The notes beneath the pieces are model-generated. The model saw only the letters and a program-made list of their open reading frames with translations, was not told where the DNA came from and ran no database searches. Shown here one piece after another: positions 13,125-18,631 of a DNA stretch of 18,631 nucleotides. Origin of the DNA: Chloroflexota bacterium (GTDB taxonomy: Bacteria; Chloroflexota; Limnocylindria; Limnocylindrales; CSP1-4); assembly GCA_021812735.1 (NCBI GenBank), contig JAKAMV010000092.1:1-18631 (forward strand), in the 5' to 3' direction. The translations under genes were made by a program, and so were the position numbers. Within the stretch, counting starts at the first letter, position 1; each line of letters opens with the position of its first letter.

Positions 13125-15419
13125 CTAGCGCAGCGGGAGCGACAGGCTGCCCTGCTGCGCGGTCCCGTTCGCTGCGGCCCCGGTGACCTTGAGCCGGAGC
13201 GTGCCGGCCGAAGAGGACCGCAGCGTGACGGTCGCGCGGTAGACGCCCGCCGCGACCTTGGCCATCGCGACCGACCAGGGCCTGGCGCCCGGCTGGCTGA
13301 CAACCAGCCGCGGGGCCGCCTTGAGGCCCACCGCCGCGCTCGCGGTCACCGTGATGCGCTGCCCGCGCCCCGGCGCCGCGGCCGATGCCGTGACGAGGAA
13401 CGCGCCCACCGTGACGGGAGCCTGCTGCGTCACGGTGGCCACGGCGTCGTTGGCCACCACCTGGGAGCGGTACACGCCCTGCGGCACTAGCGCGCCGGTG
13501 TCGTCCCGGCCGTCCCAGCTGAACGTGTAGGTGCCGGCGCTCTGTGCCGTGCCGGCCGCGATCGTCCGCACCGCGGCGCCCTTGCTGTTGACCACGGACC
13601 AGCTCACCGTTGCCGCTCCGGCCAGCCGGTAGCTCAGCACCGTGGCGGAGGCCGCCGGATCGCCGCCCTGCGGGAAGATCACGGACCTGGAGCTGGCGAC
13701 GAAGCCGAGCGTCCGGTCCACGATGACCTGCCGGGTCACGGATGGGCTGCTGTTGCCGGCAAGGTCGGTGGCCGTGGCGGTGAGGGTGTAGGTGCCGTCG
13801 GGGACCGGGAGCCCGCCGACCGCGGTGCCGCCCCAGGACAGGGTGGCGGGCCTGCCGGCAGCCGAGCCCGAGATCTGGGCGACCATGGCGCCGGCGGCGC
13901 TGAGCACCGTGGCCCGGACCGACCCGGCCTCGGAGGAGACCATGGCGACGACATCGCTCACGCCATCGCCGTTGGGGCTGAGGACGAAGCGGCCCGGGCC
14001 GCCGCTCACGCCCAAGGTTGGCGCGGTGGCGTCCACGGTGATGTCGCCATGTGCGATGAGGGGCCCGTTGCCGTAGGCGTCGGTGGCCGTCAGGTTCCAG
14101 TGGTACCGGCCATCCGGCACCGAGTGCGGGGCGGGAGCCCAAGTGAGGGCGGCCACCGAGGAGGTGCCGGCGCTCGACGCCATGATGGCGCCGCCGATGT
14201 CGGTGATCGTGATCGTCCAGCTCGCCGTCTCGGACAGCTGGAGCGAGATGGGCAGGGCGTCGTTCGCGCCGTTGCCGTCGGGGGACAGCACGCCGCCGCC
14301 GTCAGATGTGCTCCGCAGGCTCGGCGGCACCGAGTCGCGCGGGATCAGCGAGGCACCCGCCATGAACCCGGTGGCCCCGCTGTCGAGGCGCACGGCGTAC
14401 ACGGGCGACCCGCCCGCCGTCGTGACACCTGTCGTCGCCACCACGCGCACGATCGTGGACGACGGGAGCGTTGCCACGGGGTTGGTGCCGGCGGCGGCGT
14501 CCGCGGGGGCGCCGTACAGCGTCGCGCCTCCGGGCGCTGGCGTGGCGTTGCCCGGGACGGGCTGCTGCGCGGGGTCCGCGCCGGTGTCGGCGAACGAGGC
14601 GCCCGTGACGGCCGCGGTGGAGAGCGCCAGGTCGCCCGTGGCCGAGCGCCAGAAGCCGGCCGGCGTGGGGTCGTCGGGATCCAGGAGCTCGGTCGCGCCG
14701 GGCGTCCGGACCGACGCGCTCTGGAGCACGTTGCCGTGCGCGCCGGGCGCGCCGGTCCAGTAGTCGCGGAGGGACTCGTTGGCCGTGAACAGGGCGCTGA
14801 TGTAGTACGGGTCGTGGCTGTGGCCGATGGCGATGACGGCTTTGGCGCCGGCTGCCAGGAACGGCGCCGCGTAGTTATCGGCACGCTGCTGGGCCACAGC
14901 GAGTGTCGGGTCTGGCTTGCCGGGCTCGCTGTTGCCCGAGGCGTAGCACAGGTGGAACAGGAGGACCACGGCGTTGGGCGCCGGCTTCAGCGTCCGGATC
15001 GACGGCTCGCCGTAGTACTTGAGCTCGCTGTCGGTGGTCACGCCGTCGCCGTTGGCGTCGTAGTTGAGGCCGAAGCTGTCTTTGGTGGTGTAGGCGGCGT
15101 CATTGCCGTAGGGCGACGGCCAGCCGTTGCCGTGGCCGAGGTAGACGATGATCGAGGCGCCGTTGACGGCTGCCGTGACGCGCGGCCAGGTGGCGTCGGG
15201 GCTGTAGACCCGGACGACGTTGCTCGTGTACTGGGTCGCGGTCGCGTAGATCTGGTCCGCGTAGGCCCGGTAGGTGGAGGTGACGCTGCCGGTGGCGCCG
15301 ACGATGATGGCAACCTTGGGGCCCGCGCTGGCCGCGCGGACGGGCGCGGCGGTCGCCGGGACCACCACGCCGAGGCCGGCGACGATCAGGGCGACGAGCG
15401 CGACGGCGAGCTTGCGCAA
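13125..15419 (-). CDS. Secreted clan-CD-peptidase-like protein with EF-hand-type loop, SH3-like segment and FlgD/CHU-type Ig repeats
   Basis: A 764-residue secreted protein. The start is TTG at 15419 (MRKLAVALVALIVAGLG), with GGAG 8 bases upstream; the open frame extends 28 codons further but without signal-peptide character. The signal peptide is about residues 1-30 (cleavage near TAAPVRAASA). Residues 35-225 form an alpha/beta domain with IIVYLGHGNGWPSPYG (His96-Gly97) and VVLLFHLCYASG (Cys158), resembling the His-Gly and x-Cys blocks of clan CD peptidases (gingipain/caspase class). An EF-hand-type loop, DANGDGVTTDSE (121-132), lies between them. Residues 298-362 look SH3-like. Three Ig-like repeats follow at about 376-470, 476-570 and 578-673, with LSPDGNGAND, LSPNGDGVSD and IPDGxYxxxxTATD-type features. 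A beta-rich C-terminal domain ends in LPLR. No cell-wall anchor is visible. Peptidase activity is inferred and may have been lost. Confidence 0.75.
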   Translation of the reverse strand: MRKLAVALVALIVAGLGVVVPATAAPVRAASAGPKVAIIVGATGSVTSTYRAYADQIYATATQYTSNVVRVYSPDATWPRVTAAVNGASIIVYLGHGNGWPSPYGNDAAYTTKDSFGLNYDANGDGVTTDSELKYYGEPSIRTLKPAPNAVVLLFHLCYASGNSEPGKPDPTLAVAQQRADNYAAPFLAAGAKAVIAIGHSHDPYYISALFTANESLRDYWTGAPGAHGNVLQSASVRTPGATELLDPDDPTPAGFWRSATGDLALSTAAVTGASFADTGADPAQQPVPGNATPAPGGATLYGAPADAAAGTNPVATLPSSTIVRVVATTGVTTAGGSPVYAVRLDSGATGFMAGASLIPRDSVPPSLRSTSDGGGVLSPDGNGANDALPISLQLSETASWTITITDIGGAIMASSAGTSSVAALTWAPAPHSVPDGRYHWNLTATDAYGNGPLIAHGDITVDATAPTLGVSGGPGRFVLSPNGDGVSDVVAMVSSEAGSVRATVLSAAGAMVAQISGSAAGRPATLSWGGTAVGGLPVPDGTYTLTATATDLAGNSSPSVTRQVIVDRTLGFVASSRSVIFPQGGDPAASATVLSYRLAGAATVSWSVVNSKGAAVRTIAAGTAQSAGTYTFSWDGRDDTGALVPQGVYRSQVVANDAVATVTQQAPVTVGAFLVTASAAAPGRGQRITVTASAAVGLKAAPRLVVSQPGARPWSVAMAKVAAGVYRATVTLRSSSAGTLRLKVTGAAANGTAQQGSLSLPLR

Positions 15420-15427
15420 TTCGTGGG

Positions 15428-15431
15428 CTCC
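15428..15431 (-). promoter_or_regulatory. Shine-Dalgarno site supporting the TTG start of the secreted protein
   Basis: GGAG on the minus strand, 8 bases before TTG at 15419. With the signal peptide beginning exactly at that TTG, it decides the start. I see no convincing -10 in the rest of the 189-base gap (15420-15608). Confidence 0.5.
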
Positions 15432-15569
15432 AGGGCACGGTTCGTGACCCCGCAAGCCTCGCTGTCGGGAAGGGCCGGGCCAATCGCGGAATAGTCCCGC
15501 CACGGCGTGGGCCGATCGGGCCCCTGCAGGCAGTACCGCCCCCTCGCGCGGGTGGGCACGGGCGGCCCG

Positions 15570-15619
15570 GGTGGCGAGCCTGGCCGCCGGGCGGCCCTGG
15601 TGGCGAGCCTAGCCGCCGG
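15570..15619. repeat. 21-bp direct repeat spanning the rmlD stop codon, with a hairpin between
   Basis: 15570-15590 and 15599-15619 are identical at 20 of 21 positions with a 29-bp period; both begin GGTGGCGAGCCT. The one difference (G against A) is the base that makes the TAG stop of rmlD in the second copy. Between them GGCCG-CCGGG-CGGCC (15582-15596) is an inverted repeat 13 bases past the stop and may end the rml transcript. Confidence 0.6.
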
Positions 15620-16529
15620 CCAGGCCCCGCCGCAGCTCCGGCAGCGCGTCGGCAAATGCCTCGCGCCAGTCGCGCATCGGGGTTCCGGAGGGCAGCGGCG
15701 TCGGCTCCAGCACGGCCCACAGGGGCGGCGTCGAGGCGCGCTGCCAGGTCGCGGCGGGCACGTCCACCACCGCCGCGTCGAGCGCCAGCGCCCGGAGCAC
15801 CTCGCGCGCCCAGTCGGCCCGGGATGCCCGACCGCCGTTGACCAGGTGGTGGATCGCCGTGGTGCCCGGGGCAGCCGCCCGGGCCGCGCCCAGCACCTCC
15901 ACGATCGCCGCCGCGAGGTCCGGCGCGTAGGTGGGCGTGCCGACCTCGTCGCCGGTGACGCGCAGGGACTCGCCGGCCGCCCGGGCGCGGACCGCCGCCG
16001 CGGCGATCTTGGCAGGGAAGTCGTTGCCGGGCGGGCCGAACAGCCAGGCGGTCCGGACGACGGCCAGGCGGCCCGAGGACCCGGCGAACGCAGCCGTCGC
16101 CAGCACTTCCGCGGCTGCCTTGGCGGCGCCGTAGGGGTTGACCGGGTTGCGCGGATCGTCCGGCGCGTAGCCGCGGCCGTCGGTGCGCCGCCCGTCGAAC
16201 ACCTCGTTGGTGGACAGGATCACGAGGTCCGTGCCGCGTGCCGCGCAGGCGCGGGCGATCTCGCCCACCGCCGTCCCGTTGCGGCGCATCGCGACGTCGG
16301 GCTCGCGGGCGTTGCCGTCCACGTCGGTCCAGGCGGCGGTGTGGATCACCGCGTCGGGCCGCTCCCGGTCGAGCAGCGTGCCGAAGCTCGCGGCGGTGAC
16401 CGTGTCGAGGTCGAACTCCGGCAGGTCCCAGCCGACCGGCGGGCGGCCCCCGGTGAGGGGCGACCCCTCGAGCGCCGCAACCAGCGCCCGGCCGAGCCGC
16501 CCGACAACGCCGACGACCGCGACGCGCAC
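15609..16529 (-). CDS. rmlD: dTDP-4-dehydrorhamnose reductase family SDR (RmlD)
   Basis: A 306-residue extended short-chain dehydrogenase, normally performing the last NAD(P)H-dependent step of dTDP-L-rhamnose synthesis. The cofactor motif is VGVVGRLGRAL (6-16). AVIHTAAWTDVDGNAREP (60-77) is a strong RmlD signature. LSTNEVFDG (105-113) replaces the common STDYVFDG. The catalytic YxxxK is NPYGAAK (131-137). RTAWLFGPPGNDF (159-171) is typical. The start is GTG at 16529, whose G is the last base of the rmlB TAG stop (1-base overlap). It closes the rmlA-B-D operon. The Tyr-to-Glu change beside the catalytic Thr is uncommon in my recollection. A related 4-reductase on another dTDP-6-deoxyhexose cannot be excluded, because rmlC is not in the window. 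Confidence 0.87.
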   Translation of the reverse strand: MRVAVVGVVGRLGRALVAALEGSPLTGGRPPVGWDLPEFDLDTVTAASFGTLLDRERPDAVIHTAAWTDVDGNAREPDVAMRRNGTAVGEIARACAARGTDLVILSTNEVFDGRRTDGRGYAPDDPRNPVNPYGAAKAAAEVLATAAFAGSSGRLAVVRTAWLFGPPGNDFPAKIAAAAVRARAAGESLRVTGDEVGTPTYAPDLAAAIVEVLGAARAAAPGTTAIHHLVNGGRASRADWAREVLRALALDAAVVDVPAATWQRASTPPLWAVLEPTPLPSGTPMRDWREAFADALPELRRGLAGG

Positions 16530-17626
16530 TAGGCGGTCCCGTCCACCGCGCGGCCCGCGGCCAGCCGGTCGCCGTACTGGCGGGCGTAGTAGGCGTCCCA
16601 GTCACCCGACTTGGCGCTCGCGATCCAGTCGGGGTGGTCGCGGTACCAGCCCACCGTCGCCGACAGGCCATCGGCGAACGGCACGCTCGGACGCCAGCCC
16701 AGAGCCGCCAGCCTGGACCCGTCCATCGCGTAGCGGCGGTCGTGGCCCGGCCGGTCCGGCACGGTCCGCACGATCGACCAGTCTCGACCCGTGGCCGCGA
16801 GCAGGAGGCCGATGACCTCGCGGTTGGGCAGCAGGTGGTCGCCGGCGATGTTGTACGCCTCGCCGGTTTCGCCGTGCCGGAGGACGAAGTCGATACCGGC
16901 GGCGTGGTCGGCCACGTGGAGCCAGTCGCGGACCTGCATCCCGTCGCCGTACATCGGGAGGGGCTTGCCCTCCAGGGCGTTGGTCGTGAACAGCGGGATG
17001 AGCTTCTCGGGGTGCTGGTGCGGGCCGTAGGTGTTCGAGCCGCGGGTGATCACGGCGTCCAGGCCATAGGTGATGCCGTAGGCTCGGACCAGCAGCTCGC
17101 CCGCGGCCTTGGCCGCCGCGTAGGGGCTGCGCGGCGCCAGCGGGTCGGCCTCCACGCTGCGGCGCGGCGCCTCGACGTCGCCGTAGACCTCGTCGGTGCT
17201 CACCTGCAGGAAGCGGATGGGGAGGCGATGGCCCCGGCCGGCCCGCTCGTGCTCGCGCCTCACGGCCTCCAGGAGGACGTGGACGCCGATGACGCCCGTG
17301 CGCAGGAACGCCTCGGGGTCCAGGATGCTGCGGTCCACGTGCGTCTCGGCGGCCACGTTGAGGACCGCGTCCGCCTCGGCGACCAGGGGGCCCACGACCG
17401 TCGGGTCCGCGATGTCGCCGCGCACGAAGTCGAACCGCGTGGCCTGCTCGGGGTCCGCCTCCACCGCGACGAGGTTGGCGCGGTTACCGGCGTAGGTGAG
17501 CTTGTCGAGGACCGTGACGCGCGTTCCGTCGCGGCGGGCCAGCAGCTGGCGGACCAGCTCCGAGCCGATGAACCCCGCCCCGCCGGTGACGAGCAGGCGG
17601 GCGCCGGGGCGGATCCGCTCGCTCAC
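16529..17626 (-). CDS. rmlB: dTDP-glucose 4,6-dehydratase
   Basis: A 365-residue extended SDR that converts dTDP-glucose to dTDP-4-keto-6-deoxyglucose using tightly bound NAD. The cofactor loop is VTGGAGFIGSEL (13-24). FDFVRGDIAD (65-74), AAETHVDRSI (92-101), the catalytic STDEVYGD (143-150, Thr144-Asp145-Glu146) and YAAAK (169-173, Tyr/Lys) are all present. So are ITRGSNTYGPHQHPEKLIPL (193-212), YGDGMQVRDWLHV and DRPGHDRRYAMD. The start is GTG at 17626, in a GTGA overlap with the rmlA stop; the open frame extends 37 codons upstream but only into rmlA. Length and motif order are normal and all catalytic residues are intact. Confidence 0.94.
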   Translation of the reverse strand: MSERIRPGARLLVTGGAGFIGSELVRQLLARRDGTRVTVLDKLTYAGNRANLVAVEADPEQATRFDFVRGDIADPTVVGPLVAEADAVLNVAAETHVDRSILDPEAFLRTGVIGVHVLLEAVRREHERAGRGHRLPIRFLQVSTDEVYGDVEAPRRSVEADPLAPRSPYAAAKAAGELLVRAYGITYGLDAVITRGSNTYGPHQHPEKLIPLFTTNALEGKPLPMYGDGMQVRDWLHVADHAAGIDFVLRHGETGEAYNIAGDHLLPNREVIGLLLAATGRDWSIVRTVPDRPGHDRRYAMDGSRLAALGWRPSVPFADGLSATVGWYRDHPDWIASAKSGDWDAYYARQYGDRLAAGRAVDGTA

Positions 17627-18390
17627 GCCGGGTCCCGCGGCCGCTCGACGGGCCGCGCGAGGCGACCGGCTCGATCGTCGGCCTGGGCCAGCTCGGCCGC
17701 CTTGAGCAGCGAGGGGACCGTGCCCGCGTCCGCCCACTGCCCCTCGTACACGGGCGCGAACAGCCGGCCGCCGGGGATGTAGTGGTTCAGCACGTCGGTG
17801 ATCTCGAACTCGCCGCGGCCCGAGGGCGCCAGCCGCTCGATCACGCCGAACGCATCGGGGCGCAGGAAGTACACGCCGATCGGGATGAGGTCGCTCTTGG
17901 GGTGCTTGGGCTTCTCCTCGAAGCCGACCACCCTGCCGTCGGGGCCGAACTCGGCCACGCCGAAGCGCTCCGGGTCCGGGACGCGGTACAGCAGCGTGCC
18001 GGCACCCCAGCCCTCCTCCTCGAACTGGCGGGCGAGCGGCGCGAGCGGGTCACCGCGAAGGATGTTGTCGCCCAGGACCACGCAGAACGCGTCGTCGCCG
18101 ATGAAGTCGCGGGCGAGGCCGATGGCGTGGGCGATGCCCAGCGCGCCGCGCTGGTACCGGTACGTCAGCTCGAGGCCGAAATGGCGGCCGTCGCCCAGCA
18201 GCTCCACGATGTCGCCGACGCTCTTGCCGCCGACGATCACCATGACCTCGCGGATGCCCATGCCCGCGAGCGTCTCCAGCGGGTAGTAGACCATCGGCCG
18301 GTCGTAGATCGGCAGCAGGTGCTTGTTGGTGACGATCGTCAGCGGGAAGAGGCGCGTGGCGGTGCCGCCGGCGAGGACGAGGCCCTTCAT
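17623..18390 (-). CDS. rmlA: Glucose-1-phosphate thymidylyltransferase (short-form RmlA)
   Basis: A 255-residue nucleotidyltransferase that couples glucose-1-phosphate to dTTP, the first dTDP-sugar step. MKGLVLAGGTATRLFPLT (1-18) is the nucleotide-binding loop, with Ala where many RmlA proteins have Gly (GGSGTRL). NKHLLPIYDRPMVYYPLETL (22-41), YRYQRGALGIAHAI (77-90), the metal-site VVLGDNIL (104-111), GFEEKPKHPKS (156-166), IGVYFLRPDAF (171-181), GEFEITDVLN (193-202) and GQWADAGT (217-224) complete the pattern. It lacks the C-terminal extension of the roughly 290-residue enterobacterial enzyme. The ATG at 18390 has no SD, but TACGCT ends 7 bases upstream, so it is probably leaderless. It is the first gene of the rml operon. 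Confidence 0.94.
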   Translation of the reverse strand: MKGLVLAGGTATRLFPLTIVTNKHLLPIYDRPMVYYPLETLAGMGIREVMVIVGGKSVGDIVELLGDGRHFGLELTYRYQRGALGIAHAIGLARDFIGDDAFCVVLGDNILRGDPLAPLARQFEEEGWGAGTLLYRVPDPERFGVAEFGPDGRVVGFEEKPKHPKSDLIPIGVYFLRPDAFGVIERLAPSGRGEFEITDVLNHYIPGGRLFAPVYEGQWADAGTVPSLLKAAELAQADDRAGRLARPVERPRDPA

Positions 18391-18397
18391 CTGGCGG

Positions 18398-18403
18398 AGC
18401 GTA
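18398..18403 (-). promoter_or_regulatory. Candidate -10 element giving a leaderless rmlA mRNA
   Basis: TACGCT on the minus strand, with 7 bases between it and the ATG at 18390. The same element-to-start distance and a near-identical hexamer occur before the DPM-like gene. No SD is present. Confidence 0.45.
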
Positions 18404-18404
18404 C

Positions 18405-18423
18405 CGCACGCCGGTGGCGTGCG
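18405..18423. promoter_or_regulatory. Dyad covering the spacer and -35 side of the rml promoter (candidate operator)
   Basis: Arms CGCACGCC (18405-18412) and GGCGTGCG (18416-18423) are exact reverse complements around GGT. The dyad begins 2 bases upstream of the -10 element, where a repressor would block polymerase. No regulator gene is in the window. Confidence 0.45.
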
Positions 18424-18510
18424 AGGCCCTGGTTCTCCCAGTGGCCGCCGAGCGTGGGGGGGGCGGCGCGCACCGGGGAGCGGCTGGCGCGGCGGCGGAG
18501 TCTAGCTCGC

Positions 18511-18631
18511 TGCCCGCGACGGGCCCCACGCCCCCCGCGTGTTGCCCGGCGGCCCCCATCCCCCGCGTGTTGCCCGCGGCGGGCCGACGGTGCGCCGGCC
18601 GCACGACCGTTGCCCCCGCGGCCGCGCCCGT
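18511..18631. repeat. Degenerate GC-rich tandem repeat upstream of rmlA, running off the window
   Basis: Four units each begin TGCCC, at 18511, 18543, 18571 and 18611, with lengths of about 32, 28 and 40 bases. The 17-mer CCCCCGCGTGTTGCCCG is exact at 18532-18548 and 18560-18576 (28-bp period). Units 1 and 3 contain GCCCG-N3-CGGGC hairpins. No gene is visible in 18391-18631. Confidence 0.5.

Noticed and set aside
12997..14142. Long upstream extension of the DPM-like open frame
   Set aside because: The extra sequence is an out-of-frame shadow of the Ig-repeat gene. A leaderless GTG at 12996 with TACACT fits the family N-terminus.
14049..15494. 481-codon plus-strand frame over the secreted protein gene
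   Set aside because: It has shadow-frame composition, while the minus frame has a signal peptide, SD and repeated domains.
18405..18423. Dyad upstream of rmlA as a terminator of a gene to the right
   Set aside because: No gene ending nearby on the minus strand is visible, there is no T-run, and its position against the -10 suits an operator better.
1..18631. tRNA, rRNA, CRISPR array, transposase, integrase or attachment site
   Set aside because: None seen on reading both strands. The repeats found are short and do not have CRISPR or insertion-sequence structure. Small structured RNAs could be missed without a covariance search.

Overview
This is a very G+C-rich window, about three quarters G+C by eye (not measured). 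It carries bacterial cell-surface carbohydrate genes packed almost end to end. Nearly every gene is on the minus strand, GTG and TTG starts are common, and most joins are 4-base ATGA/GTGA overlaps. A DUF3048 (YerB-like) protein, a short-form RmlA and leaderless-looking starts suggest a high-GC Gram-positive-like or Chloroflexota-type bacterium. That placement is inference; no marker gene is present. All start sites below were re-derived from overlaps, Shine-Dalgarno (SD) sequences and in-frame stops.

Reading along the minus strand from right to left: (1) 18390-15609 is a dTDP-sugar operon rmlA-rmlB-rmlD, without rmlC in the window. It starts at a leaderless-looking promoter whose -35/spacer region is an 8-bp-arm dyad. 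Beyond it, the right edge (18391-18631) is non-coding and holds a degenerate tandem repeat. (2) 15419-13125 is one gene for a secreted 764-aa protein with a clan-CD-peptidase-like His/Cys pair, an EF-hand-type loop between the two residues, an SH3-like segment and three FlgD/CHU-type Ig-like repeats. (3) 12996-10877 is a two-gene unit: a dolichol-phosphate-mannose-synthase-like glycosyltransferase and a family 4 glycosyltransferase. It ends at a hairpin shared with the convergent DUF3048 gene. (4) 9340-8861 (minus) and 9573-10826 (plus) are a divergent pair: a small tail-anchored protein built of seven 15-residue repeats, and the DUF3048 protein. A perfect 16-bp inverted repeat sits between their promoters. 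(5) 8714 to the left edge is a long operon: acetyltransferase, aminotransferase, 3-dehydrogenase, 6-dehydrogenase and 2-epimerase, followed by three tandem paralogous glycosyltransferases, the last cut by the window edge.

The five enzymes of region 5 match, family by family, the Wbp/Wlb route from UDP-GlcNAc to UDP-2,3-diacetamido-2,3-dideoxy-D-mannuronic acid (ManNAc3NAcA): WbpA, WbpB, WbpE, WbpD and WbpI. The co-transcribed glycosyltransferases probably add this acidic sugar and its neighbours to a surface polysaccharide. The rml genes supply a dTDP-6-deoxyhexose, and the DPM-like/GT4 pair may supply and use a lipid-linked sugar. No initiating phosphosugar transferase, flippase or polymerase is visible, so the locus probably continues to the left. 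No RNA genes, insertion sequences or CRISPR arrays were seen, and no gene-free stretch exceeds 300 bases.
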